From Fen-1298 sp050015675 (GTDB taxonomy: Bacteria; Bacteroidota; Ignavibacteria; UBA10030), in contig JBEKAY010000009.1 in the NCBI GenBank assembly GCA_050015675.1, positions 34,334 to 98,333 of the forward strand: a stretch of DNA of 64,000 nt, in the 5' to 3' direction. Below, in pieces: positions 43,108 to 51,257 of this stretch. How positions within the stretch are numbered: position 1 is the stretch's first letter; each line of letters starts with the position of its first letter. The position numbers and the translations under genes were made by a program. The notes beneath the pieces were generated by a model. It ran no database searches and had not been told where the DNA came from. It worked only from the letters and a program-made list of their open reading frames with translations.

Positions 43108-43170
43108 TCATCATTCTGTATTCTTCAATCATCATTCTGCAATCTTCAATCATCATTCTGCAATCTTCAA
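43108..43170. repeat. Three tandem 21-bp repeats before tRNA-Glu
   Basis: Three contiguous 21-bp copies of tcatcattctgcaatcttca plus one a (43108-43128, 43129-43149, 43150-43170); the first differs at two or three bases. They end six bases before the tRNA-Glu acceptor. Confidence 0.8.
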
Positions 43171-43176
43171 TCTTCC

Positions 43177-43249
43177 GCCCCTATCGTCTAGAGGCCTAGG
43201 ACACGGGCTTTTCAAGCCTGGAACACGAGTTCGAATCTCGTTGGGGGCA
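43177..43249 (+). tRNA. tRNA-Glu (TTC), integration target
   Basis: Acceptor GCCCCTA pairs with TGGGGGC. Anticodon stem CGGGC/GCCTG encloses loop TTTTCAA with anticodon TTC. T-arm is ACGAG-TTCGAAT-CTCGT. Discriminator A; CCA is not encoded. Its 3' part is repeated at 55552-55594 and 62130-62172, which marks it as the attachment gene of the islands to its right. Confidence 0.96.
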
Positions 43250-43250
43250 C
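43208..43250 (+). other. Attachment site 1 (left end, inside tRNA-Glu)
   Basis: 43 bp from the anticodon loop (cttttcaagcctgg...) to just past the acceptor end (...gggggcac). It is repeated exactly at 55552-55594 and with a single change (aagcctgg to aagtctgg) at 62130-62172. Tyrosine recombinases often use the 3' part of tRNA genes this way and restore the tRNA on the integrase-proximal side. Confidence 0.88.
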
Positions 43251-43291
43251 ACAGATTCAAAGGTTTCATAAGGTTTCCTCAAAATAATTTT

Positions 43292-43327
43292 GTATAATTT
43301 CCTAGACGAATTATACAATAATTATAC
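43292..43327. promoter_or_regulatory. AATTATAC boxes between tRNA-Glu and integrase
   Basis: gtataatt (43292-43299, inverted) and aattatac (43309-43316 and 43320-43327) form an inverted plus direct array. It lies between the attachment site and the integrase start, where recombinase arm or directionality-factor sites and the int promoter are expected. Confidence 0.45.
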
Positions 43328-43384
43328 ACTTCAAAAACACTCTCCTACTGCAACATATTCATTCACTTAAACATAGGTGAGAGT

Positions 43385-44407
43385 ATGTTACAGACCAAAT
43401 TCTACTTAACAAAACGAGACAACGGTTTCTATTATATCTGCATCAAATATCCTGATGGTAAGACAGGATGGAAAACTACAAAGTGCAGAAAGAAACCCGA
43501 AGCCATTCACTTTCTCAGTTCGTTTGAAGAGACATACTACAATACCAAGAATGTTCAAATGCTTACGTTCTCTGAATTCCTCAAAATGTATGAAGCAGTC
43601 CAATCTTCGGTCATTAGAAAATCTACCATTGAGTTGTATATGACATTGGCAGATAAATTTCTAAAACTCAATTTTGATAAACCGCTGAATACATATACTT
43701 CTCTTGAATTTGAGCAAACACGTGCTAAGGAAATCGCTCGTGGTCTATCAATAACGAGAATGAATATGTATACACGGGCAATCAAAACGATGTTTAACTT
43801 TGCATTGAAACAAAATATCATTGCGGTCAATCCATTAAAGAACGTAAAACAAATTAAACAACCCAAGACCACTCCCGCCTTCTTCTCTTTCACAGATTTA
43901 GAGAAATTACTCGCACTAGTGACAAATCAAAAATTGAAAGAGATATTTCTCTTTGCATTTTTAACTGGTATGAGAATCAGTGAAATCATAAATCTTCGAT
44001 GGGTGAACGTAGATTTTGAGAATAATCAGATACGAATATCCAATAGCGCTGATTTTACAACTAAGACAGGCAAAGAAAGAAGCATTCCCGTCCATTCCAA
44101 GATTCGTGAACTATTGGATAATATGGATAAGTCTCATGAATTCATTTTCACAAAATATGACAATCTGAGATACAGCAGGCACTATATTTCTCATAGATTT
44201 AAATATTATGCAACAAAAGCTGGTCTACCTGAGAACATCAAATTCCATTCAACCCGTCATTCATTTGCGTCTCTATGTGTTCAATCTGGTGTGGATATTT
44301 ATAGTGTGCAGCAATTATTAGGTCACTCTGATGTTGCCACTACTCAAATATATGCACATTTGACACCATCCCATTTACAATCAGCGGTCGATAAGATACA
44401 GGTTTGA
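43385..44407 (+). CDS. int: Tyrosine recombinase / integrase of island 1
   Basis: 340 residues: an N-terminal AP2-like DNA-binding part (1-50), SAM-like core-binding domain (about 60-155) and catalytic domain with Arg197 (TGMRISE), Lys in KTGKERSIPV, His288-x-x-Arg291 (HSTRHSF), His314 (LLGHSDV) and Tyr323 (TQIYAHL). All catalytic residues are present, so it should be active. It lacks the extra helix insertion of integron integrases. It would integrate at the adjacent tRNA-Glu and probably also mobilises island 2. A strong terminator follows. Confidence 0.93.
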   Translation: MLQTKFYLTKRDNGFYYICIKYPDGKTGWKTTKCRKKPEAIHFLSSFEETYYNTKNVQMLTFSEFLKMYEAVQSSVIRKSTIELYMTLADKFLKLNFDKPLNTYTSLEFEQTRAKEIARGLSITRMNMYTRAIKTMFNFALKQNIIAVNPLKNVKQIKQPKTTPAFFSFTDLEKLLALVTNQKLKEIFLFAFLTGMRISEIINLRWVNVDFENNQIRISNSADFTTKTGKERSIPVHSKIRELLDNMDKSHEFIFTKYDNLRYSRHYISHRFKYYATKAGLPENIKFHSTRHSFASLCVQSGVDIYSVQQLLGHSDVATTQIYAHLTPSHLQSAVDKIQV

Positions 44408-44432
44408 AACGAATAATATATATAATAGAACG

Positions 44433-44460
44433 AAGCCAACTTTTGAAGTTGGCTTTTTTA
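44433..44460 (+). terminator. Terminator of the integrase gene
   Basis: The 10-bp arms aagccaactt and aagttggctt enclose ttg and run into a T-tract. It lies 26 bp after the integrase stop. Confidence 0.92.
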
Positions 44461-44608
44461 TTATTGTTTGATTACCATAACCACATCTAACAAAGGAACT
44501 ATTCGATTGGAACTATAGACTATTCTATTTTACAGATTTGTGACATAAAATTGAATATTAACAGAATATTTTCGGTTTGTTCGGTGTAACTTGAAATTTC
44601 ATGTTGGC

Positions 44609-44636
44609 GCAACTTAGCTGCTCTCCGTTATACAGC
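44609..44636. repeat. attC-like right half 1
   Basis: gcaacttagctgctctccgt followed by tatacagc, preceded by ttgaaatttc. The same pattern (g-y-a-r-c-t-t-a-g-c-y-g/a ... c-GTTA) precedes the genes at 45854 and 47077. It lies 33 bp before the start of the gene at 44669. Confidence 0.55.
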
Positions 44637-44668
44637 ATTACTATCAAACAAAAGATAGAGGAACAATT

Positions 44669-45262
44669 ATGTCAATATGGTATCCCGGTTCTGGTATAAG
44701 TTTTAGTCAATACTTACAAGCTGATTCTTTTGTTAAAGATATAAAGAAACAATCGAAATCAAGTGGTAAGTCTCTTGAATCTGCAATTTCCAAACAAACA
44801 GAGCAAATGGTTGCAAACAACCAACAACTCTCAGAAGCATTCACAGATGGTTTCAATTCAATCGATGGTACACTCAATTGGGGATTTAATCGCCTCGATT
44901 ATGTTTTGCATAATGTAAATGCTTCTATCGAAGCTTTGCATGCAGATTTTAATTACAACTTTGAGCGCTTATTTTGGGAAACGCGCAGACAGAATCAGTT
45001 ACTTGAAGATTTATTATCTAAGCTGGATGCAATTCATAAAATCCTCGAAAGTCCATTGCTGACACAGGCTCGTGAATATTATCGAATCGGGTGTGAGCGT
45101 ATGTCTAAGGGATTGCTTGATAAAGCTCTTGAAGCATTTCATGAAGCGGAAAAGAAAAACGCCGTCAATTCAAAAAACGATTTCAAACAGAATGAGACTT
45201 ATTCAACGCAGAGATCTGTTAGAATAATTACAGGGGCAATACGAATGGGCAGGAACTCTTGA
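44669..45262 (+). CDS. Coiled-coil protein, probably C-terminally truncated
   Basis: 197 residues. Residues 25-130 are amphipathic helices with repeated N-x-x-h patterns (QTEQMVANNQQLSEAF, GFNRLDYVLHNVNASIEAL). A TPR-like start follows at about 130-168 (TQAREYYRIGCERMSKGLLDKALEAFHEAEKKN), where I would expect the repeat domain to continue. Instead the protein ends in a low-complexity basic tail. Downstream at 45228-45368 another frame encodes a plausible protein end. I infer that a deletion has fused the N-terminal part out of frame to another gene end. Good ribosome site (AGAGGAAC). Confidence 0.5.
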   Translation: MSIWYPGSGISFSQYLQADSFVKDIKKQSKSSGKSLESAISKQTEQMVANNQQLSEAFTDGFNSIDGTLNWGFNRLDYVLHNVNASIEALHADFNYNFERLFWETRRQNQLLEDLLSKLDAIHKILESPLLTQAREYYRIGCERMSKGLLDKALEAFHEAEKKNAVNSKNDFKQNETYSTQRSVRIITGAIRMGRNS

Positions 45263-45368
45263 GAACATGCATTTCTTTGATGTTAGAAAGGATAAGAATG
45301 GAATTGAGACAATAAGCATTCAAAACATGTACCGTCGCGTCACATATTTCAAGAACATGAACAGTTGA
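45228..45368 (+). pseudogene. C-terminal coding remnant
   Basis: This frame has a stop just before it (45225-45227) and no start codon. It reads GQYEWAGTLENMHFFDVRKD followed by about 25 more residues to a TGA at 45366-45368, with normal codon-like composition. It overlaps the tail of the gene at 44669 in another frame. It looks like the end of a lost gene, or of the original form of that gene. Confidence 0.4.
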
Positions 45369-45853
45369 GGTGCGCTTTTTATAAATATGTGAACTCATTC
45401 GACATATTCTATAACATTCCGACACTATCAAGAGAATCCGTTGAAATATAGCGAGAAAGGGAATCGGGGCACGATGATTGGATAGCTTTACTTGAATTTG
45501 GAGTTTGAAATGTGCAAATTGACGCTATGAAAAGAACTTGCTACTGAATTTTCTTACCAAATATCTTCTTAGAATTCATCAGCGAGTACAACGATGTGCG
45601 CCACCGAAATTAGATCGTTGTAAGGGAGCACACCAATTAAAACACAATGCGATTAAGCATAGATAAATCTTTTCATTGAAGAGAAAGAAATGCAATGCGT
45701 TTTTTCAAGTTTAATTACAATAGCGCTCACCTCAGCCAGAGGCTGATGATCCTTCGGCTCAAAAGTGAAGTGAATGAAATTGGATTGTGTGGTACAATTT
45801 GAAAGTGTACGTTGTCGTAGCTTAGCCGCCATCGTTAGGCGTATCGAGGTTCA
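45369..45853. other. Intergenic region with attC-like end
   Basis: About 485 bases without a gene. Its right end carries the second attC-like half (45817-45840, ending GTTAGGC), preceded by caatttgaaagt, which also precedes the third. The rest shows no recognisable feature. Confidence 0.45.
45817..45840. repeat. attC-like right half 2
   Basis: gtagcttagccgccatcgtt followed by aggc. It ends in the GTTAGGC core expected at the recombination point of integron cassette sites, 13 bp before the start codon at 45854. Confidence 0.55.
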
Positions 45854-46843
45854 ATGAAAATCATAAATTTAATATTTGTTGCATCATCAATATATAATGT
45901 TTCCTATTCTCAACAATTACACTGGGAACATATTATGGTTCCTTCTAATAAGGATGCAATCACAATTCTGGCAACTAATTCTCAAGGACTACTCTTTGCA
46001 GCAACTGATTATTCCCTTTTCCGTTCATATGATCGTGGTAAACATTGGAAGAATATTGAACCTATTCATATGTTTGATCAACCTTGGAATTCTCCGTTGG
46101 AATATATTGTTGCTGTTGACACCAACAAATTGATTTCAAGTAATTGTCATGGTATCTACTATTCTACAAACAATGGAAGTTCCTGGACCGCTTCATCCGA
46201 GATTCCAATAAAGGAACAAATTCTAGCCATTGCAGCAGACTCATTAGGTAAAATATTTCTATCCACAGAAATAGGTTCATATGTATCTATTTCATCCGGA
46301 TGTTCTTGGAAATTCCTTCCACCATACCATGCTTCTCCCTATTCGACCAACTCTACAATATATCGGTGTATGATTAGTACAAGTGGTTATATTTTGGCGC
46401 AAGAATGGAATGATGAATATAGAGGCACTTTCCAATTTGTTGTTAGGAATCTTAATAAGGATACTTTAGAGACATTCATAGTTGAGGAAACTAAGGAATT
46501 AGACGTTGTGTGTTCTAGTGGAAGTAATTTATTTTATACCAGCACGGTTTGTGATACGCTTTATTATTCCAATAATAATGGCAAAACTTGGAATGCTTCT
46601 ATTTCACTCATCGGGGGGCAAAGTCTTAGAATAATTGTTGAGTCAAAAATTCATAAATTATTTGCCGCACGAGGAAATACAATATTCTTTTCATCTGATC
46701 AAGGACATAGCTGGGTGAGATACGCTGACCCTATCAACTCAGATGAAATAAAAACAATGATTATTCATCAAGACGGCTATTTGTATGTTGGTGCTCGAAG
46801 CGGATTATTTCGATCAGAAGTCAAAGTAGAAAATATACATTAA
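45854..46843 (+). CDS. Exported BNR/Ycf48-like beta-propeller protein
   Basis: 329 residues with a signal peptide (about 1-19, ending SYSQ). Four or more Asp-box/BNR repeats are visible: FRSYDRGKHW, YYSTNNGSSW, YYSNNNGKTW and FFSSDQGHSW. These are spaced as blades of a sortilin/sialidase-like propeller. It is a secreted or periplasmic protein of unknown target; catalytic residues of sialidases are not evident. It starts 13 bp after an attC-like core and is followed by another attC-like region, as a single-gene cassette would be. Confidence 0.7.
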   Translation: MKIINLIFVASSIYNVSYSQQLHWEHIMVPSNKDAITILATNSQGLLFAATDYSLFRSYDRGKHWKNIEPIHMFDQPWNSPLEYIVAVDTNKLISSNCHGIYYSTNNGSSWTASSEIPIKEQILAIAADSLGKIFLSTEIGSYVSISSGCSWKFLPPYHASPYSTNSTIYRCMISTSGYILAQEWNDEYRGTFQFVVRNLNKDTLETFIVEETKELDVVCSSGSNLFYTSTVCDTLYYSNNNGKTWNASISLIGGQSLRIIVESKIHKLFAARGNTIFFSSDQGHSWVRYADPINSDEIKTMIIHQDGYLYVGARSGLFRSEVKVENIH

Positions 46844-46851
46844 TACGCCAG

Positions 46852-47050
46852 CTAACCAGGCGCTTCCCGCAAAAAAACCGCGGATTTCGCAAACTGAGCT
46901 TAACAAGCTGACGGAATGAGCCCCGTGAAAGAACGCGGGGTAAACTGTGGGTGCGATAAACATGGTTTGTATAGGTGTGGTGAATGAACTTGGTTAGTGT
47001 ATTACAATTTGAAAGTTATCAACGCAGCAACTTAGCCAACATCGTTAGGC
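46852..47050. repeat. attC-like site (full length, about 200 bp)
   Basis: The left part CGCCAGCTAACCAGGCGCTT followed by CCCGC lies right after the stop at 46843. The right part gcaacttagccaacatcgtt followed by aggc ends at 47050, 26 bp before the next start. CTAAC on the left and GTTAG on the right are complementary, as in integron R''/R' boxes. The length is greater than typical attC but within the range of very long sites. Confidence 0.55.
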
Positions 47051-47076
47051 GGAAAGACCATATCAAGGGCAAAGTT

Positions 47077-48020
47077 ATGCAAATGAAAATATCTTGCTTG
47101 ATCTTGTTTTTATTTCCGTTGAATTTATTTGGTCAGTTTGATTCATTGAAACAAAACCCTTATGGTCACAAATATTGGAGTAATTACCCTTGGGGTGAAG
47201 AAAATCAGGTGGAAACAAGAAATGATTCATTTAATAACAATCCTTACGGTCAGATATATTGGACAAATTACCCTAAACCCTGGGATGAATATAAGCATGA
47301 GATAATCGTTGATTCTATTATAAACATTAGCAATGGTGGCAAATCACAAGATATAGTATGCCACTGTATCATTACGCAGTATCATTTACCAGAAGACTTT
47401 CCCTGCATATATTCCTTTGACTTTAATAGTCCTTCAAATCCATCACTAAGGTGTAAAGTGATAGATACTAGTTATGAAACACCATCATCGTTAGAAGACT
47501 GGTTTTCTTTTATTGATTTAAATTTTGATGGTTATAAAGATCTTAAATATACCGTAACTCCGAAGGTTCGTTCCGATAATCCAGTTTGGATATTTAACCC
47601 TAACACATTGACATTTGAATATAAAGAATCCTTTGATGGTATATCAATATCTGGAATGTCGGATATCGATACCCTAAATAAAACAATCTCTAATTCCGAT
47701 ATACATTTTTATTCGAGAGAGAGAGATGGTATAACTCATCTACATATAAGGTAATCAATAATGATCTCTATCTTATTAGCGAAACAAAAATAGAAGATTA
47801 TTCTAAAAATGAAAATTATGGCGAACCAGATAGTTCGGTGGAACTATCAACTTTCAACCAATACGATATTATTAAATCTAAAGTCGTCTTGATAGAATGT
47901 AGGCGCAAAGAGAAAGTTTATAAAAATGGAAAATGGTTTATTACGGAGATAGTAGAAAAATTGTTAAATAATTCCATGCAACAAGTTTCAAGGACAACGG
48001 AAATAAAAGAAAATAACTAA
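47077..48020 (+). pseudogene. Exported XAC2610-like protein, frameshifted at a (GA)6 tract
   Basis: The first frame runs 47077-47754 (225 residues): signal peptide MQMKISCLILFLFPLNLFG, two copies of NPYG-x-x-Y-W-x-N-Y-P, and DLNFDGYKDLKYTV, the acidic motif shared with XAC2610-like proteins. At the repeat gagagagagaga (47715-47726) the frame slips. Another frame then reads on without a stop to 48020 (WYNSSTYKVINNDLYLISET ...), as family members do. Removing one GA unit gives a single 313-residue protein. The ATG at 47077 has AAGGG seven bases upstream. Either the gene is broken or expression is switched by slippage. Confidence 0.7.
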
Positions 48021-48059
48021 ATAGTGTTTTTTGCATTAATTTTAGAAAGAAATTATAAA

Positions 48060-48752
48060 TTGGTTACTGTTTCAATTAAAATTATTATAATCGTGTTGTT
48101 TGTTTCCTTGGCAAATTGTTATGCACAAGCAACCACCGAGAATTCCATTCATCAGCAGAGATTGATTTACAACTCAATTGATAGTATCAAGCAGGGACTT
48201 AAATATCCAACGATTTATCACGCAAAAGTGTGGGCTTGCGAAGATACCAGAACTATTTATGAAATTAAGGTTTCCATACTGTCTCCCCAAAATATAAACA
48301 TTCAATTCTCAGATACCGCTGATGATATTTATGCGGGCTGGGCCAAGTGGCTTGTTGCCGATATGAATTTTGATGGTTACCCTGATATAAGAATAGCAAC
48401 AAGCCTAGGTATGCATGGTGATATTGGCTATTCATACTATTTATTTAATCCTAAGACTAAACTATTTAATTATAACGATGAATTCTCGAAATTATGCGGA
48501 GACATCAAATTTGACAAATTATCCAAAACAATTATTGAGGAGGGGAATGTTTGGTCTGGAGGTCCTCACAGTTGGAACAACAAGTACAAATTAAAAGGTA
48601 ACGAACTCATTCGAATCGAAACTTATGATGAACAGGAACGGCAAAACGACGATAGTACATATAATAAGATTTTTAAAAGTAAATTGGTGAATGGGCACAC
48701 GGTTGTTCTTGAAGACACCACCATGGTTGAAAAAACTGATACTAGTAAATAG
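48060..48752 (+). CDS. Exported XAC2610-like protein
   Basis: About 230 residues. The N-terminus VSIKIIIIVLFVSLANCYAQ is a signal peptide. The core carries WLVADMNFDGYPDIRIATSL and GYSYYLFNPKTKLFNYNDEF, followed by KLSKTIIEE, the layout of XAC2610-like secreted proteins whose role is unknown. It is related to the frameshifted gene just upstream. I prefer the TTG at 48060 because it begins the signal peptide; the frame is open back to a GTG at 48024. Its last codons lie in a 126-bp segment that recurs at 49604-49729. Confidence 0.6.
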   Translation: MVTVSIKIIIIVLFVSLANCYAQATTENSIHQQRLIYNSIDSIKQGLKYPTIYHAKVWACEDTRTIYEIKVSILSPQNINIQFSDTADDIYAGWAKWLVADMNFDGYPDIRIATSLGMHGDIGYSYYLFNPKTKLFNYNDEFSKLCGDIKFDKLSKTIIEEGNVWSGGPHSWNNKYKLKGNELIRIETYDEQERQNDDSTYNKIFKSKLVNGHTVVLEDTTMVEKTDTSK

Positions 48753-48794
48753 ATCAAAACCTATAAGAAATGTAACGCGCCCTTCCAGGTGCTC
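48669..48794. repeat. 126-bp direct repeat, left copy
   Basis: It covers the last 28 or so codons of the upstream gene and the start of an attC-like left half (gtaacgcgcccttccaggtg). It matches 49604-49729 with only a few changes. The two copies bracket the gene at 48902-49588. Confidence 0.8.
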
Positions 48795-48901
48795 CCCGCT
48801 AAAAATGGCGGGATTTTGCAAGCAACGCTCTACTTTAACGAGTAGCTTAAAATATAGACGCTCTTAGAATAAATGAAAATGATGACAGAAAAGATTTAGC
48901 A

Positions 48902-49588
48902 ATGAAAAAGAATTTATGCATTGTATTAATGAACATAATAGCGTTATTATTCTTCATTTGTTCTGTAAACGCACAAGTTATAGTTCAAGTAAAAGCCCAA
49001 ATAGAAAATTCGCTTTTGACTTACATGAACGGAAAATATGAATTATGCGGAGACATTATCTGTATTGATAGTGCAAAGAATGAAAAGAGAGCCGATTTTG
49101 AAAAAATAGCAGATCCATATAACACTTTGCATGAATGTTATTTATTCATTGCTAAAACACAAAATGAAGATGATGAAAAATTTGCAGTAGGGGTCTATAA
49201 AAATAATTCAATTATTTGGATGACCGATTCGCTTGATGGTAATTATTCATTGGGGCAAGTTGAGGCGGTTTTTGATATCAATCGAGATGGATTTGTTGAG
49301 CTTGTGATAAATTTTTACCATAAGGGTCCTGACTTGGATAGCGATATGTGGATATTTAGTTGGAATGGAACCAATGGGTGGATTATTAATGGTGTCGATG
49401 AAACTGGCTCTACAGTAATAGATACTTATTGTATTCTTGAAGATGTCAATGGAGATGGTGTATACGAGCTGGTTGGAGAGAGACCTGTATTTGATGAAAA
49501 CGGAAATTACAAGTCTCCTCAAAAATTTTTAATTGTCTGGAATGGCAGAGAATATGTGATTGGTTCAAATACTACAGAAAAAAAATGA
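48902..49588 (+). CDS. Exported FG-GAP/EF-hand-like repeat protein
   Basis: 228 residues: signal peptide (about 1-24, ending VNAQ), then a soluble domain with two Asp-rich loops FDINRDGFVEL and EDVNGDGVYEL. These are calcium-binding motifs of the FG-GAP/VCBS or dockerin kind. NSIIWMTDSLDGNYSLGQ and WSWNG-type strands suggest a beta-propeller fragment. Architecture is shared with the N-terminal part of the protein at 51258-54476. It lies between two copies of a 126-bp repeat, which suggests it was inserted as a unit. Function unknown. Confidence 0.6.
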   Translation: MKKNLCIVLMNIIALLFFICSVNAQVIVQVKAQIENSLLTYMNGKYELCGDIICIDSAKNEKRADFEKIADPYNTLHECYLFIAKTQNEDDEKFAVGVYKNNSIIWMTDSLDGNYSLGQVEAVFDINRDGFVELVINFYHKGPDLDSDMWIFSWNGTNGWIINGVDETGSTVIDTYCILEDVNGDGVYELVGERPVFDENGNYKSPQKFLIVWNGREYVIGSNTTEKK

Positions 49589-49603
49589 CAGTTCATATAT
49601 TAA

Positions 49604-49729
49604 AATTTTTAAAGCAAATTGGTGAATGGACACACGGTTGTTCTTGAAGACACCACCATGGTTGAAAAAACCGATACTAGTAAATAGATCAAAACCTATA
49701 AGAAATGTAACGCGCCCTACCAGGCGCTC
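49604..49729. repeat. 126-bp direct repeat, right copy
   Basis: It repeats the end of the gene at 48060-48752 (encoding VNGHTVVLEDTTMVEKTDTS in the original), its stop and the attC-like left half gtaacgcgccctaccaggcg. In this copy there is no intact gene upstream in frame, so the coding part is a remnant. Confidence 0.8.
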
Positions 49730-49747
49730 AACAAATTGGAGATACGG

Positions 49748-51238
49748 ATGAATAAATTCACACATGCTTTTTGGTTTTTAACTTTTGCCATCATCTTACT
49801 TTGCTTCATTTCTGCTTTTTCCCCTCCGTCCATTGACGTTGACTCCTCAACAAAGGTTGATAACAAATTAAAACCGTTGAGAATACCAACTGGCAGAACA
49901 GACACAGAATTCGAGATTCTCTTGGGGCAGGCGAAGTATTATCAAGCGATCACAAATAGAAATCAGCTTGTAATTGTGGAATCGACAAAGCCGGAGTTGC
50001 AAGGCGGCGCATCGGATGTAACCTTTGAAGTCGTAAAAGTATCTCGTGATACGCTTGGCGTGTATTACGACAACAAGGATGAACAGGGAAATGATTTACC
50101 ATTAGGTATGATTCGGCTCATTGGTGTTTACTGGGATGGTGGAGAACCCTTCAAAGTTCGCTTGACAGCAAAAAAAAGAAGCTTCCCTATTATTGCCGAA
50201 ATCGGATACACATTATCTCAACTTGCAGAGATGCGAGAGAGCTATGAAGCTGCATCGGTAGTCGTTGATGTAAAAGCGCCGTATAGCTTAGGAACTGCTA
50301 GCAACACCGTTACCGATTGTTTTGGCAATTCAATTGATATTGACGAATTGATCATTAAATTTGCAGGAGAAAACGGAATACCACCACAGCTCATTAAAGG
50401 ACAAATGGAAAAAGAATCATCATTTAAACCTAAGTGGCGATATGAGCCATTTCAGGATGCTCAAAAAACGATCAAAGATAAAATATTCAATAACAATAAA
50501 TTTGTGATAACCGATAATAGCATGGGATCAAGTTTTCCGCCATCACATTCAAATTCAAGTGTTTATCCAACTTTTTACATTCAGTCACAAATAAAAATCT
50601 CACGATATCTTTACGATAATTGGGAAAATAGATATGTTCGTTATGGAGAGACCGATAATGATCCGGATCTTATACTTGGTAGTAAAAATTTAAACGATCA
50701 ATGGAATGCAGAATGGAAGAAAATTAAAGATAAAGTGAAAAATCCCAAAGATTCAGCACATACTTTTGTCAAGTCTCTTATAATGGACACATCTACTACA
50801 TTTGGGAAAGGATTCGATCGTTTGGCACAAACACGAATAGTAACTTCATACGGATTTATACAAATGATGTACACAACGGCAATAACAGATGGAAAATTCA
50901 ATGCAGAAACTGAAGGCAGGTACGGTCCAACCGACACGCAATATATGGATAAAACAAATTCTTCCAAATATCCCGAAATGTTGAATGAACAAAACATATT
51001 GATGCCTCGTTATTGTGATTTTCTGTTGGGAAAACTTCATTTGTTATTTAATTCTTCGATTCCAGAATCACAATGGAAAATAACAAATCGAAAAATAAAA
51101 ATTAATGGGAAAATATGTACTTTCAATTGTAATGGATTTGAAGAGTGTTGGAAAAACGCCATACAGCTGTATAATTTTTATGAACCGGGATATGGCAACG
51201 ATGTATGGAATAGAGCCCAAAATTATTTGCCCAAATAA
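49748..51238 (+). CDS. Exported lytic-transglycosylase-like protein
   Basis: 496 residues. One hydrophobic N-terminal segment (about residues 7-24) serves as signal or anchor. Residues about 185-490 resemble an SLT lysozyme-like domain with long insertions: the catalytic-Glu context PPQLIKGQMEKESSFKPKW, the family's G-h-M-Q motif as SYGFIQMMYTTAI, and a later aromatic stretch YNFYEPGYGND. It would cut peptidoglycan in the periplasm. The family call is moderate because the insertions are unusual. The ATG at 49748 has GGAG six bases upstream. It is followed by the repeat protein at 51258 after 19 bp. Confidence 0.6.
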   Translation: MNKFTHAFWFLTFAIILLCFISAFSPPSIDVDSSTKVDNKLKPLRIPTGRTDTEFEILLGQAKYYQAITNRNQLVIVESTKPELQGGASDVTFEVVKVSRDTLGVYYDNKDEQGNDLPLGMIRLIGVYWDGGEPFKVRLTAKKRSFPIIAEIGYTLSQLAEMRESYEAASVVVDVKAPYSLGTASNTVTDCFGNSIDIDELIIKFAGENGIPPQLIKGQMEKESSFKPKWRYEPFQDAQKTIKDKIFNNNKFVITDNSMGSSFPPSHSNSSVYPTFYIQSQIKISRYLYDNWENRYVRYGETDNDPDLILGSKNLNDQWNAEWKKIKDKVKNPKDSAHTFVKSLIMDTSTTFGKGFDRLAQTRIVTSYGFIQMMYTTAITDGKFNAETEGRYGPTDTQYMDKTNSSKYPEMLNEQNILMPRYCDFLLGKLHLLFNSSIPESQWKITNRKIKINGKICTFNCNGFEECWKNAIQLYNFYEPGYGNDVWNRAQNYLPK

Positions 51239-51257
51239 TGACACACGGAGAGAATAC

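Noticed and set aside
43385..44407. Integron integrase (IntI) for the attC-like repeats
   Set aside because: The catalytic domain lacks the extra helix segment of IntI, and the protein fits ordinary tRNA-directed integrases.
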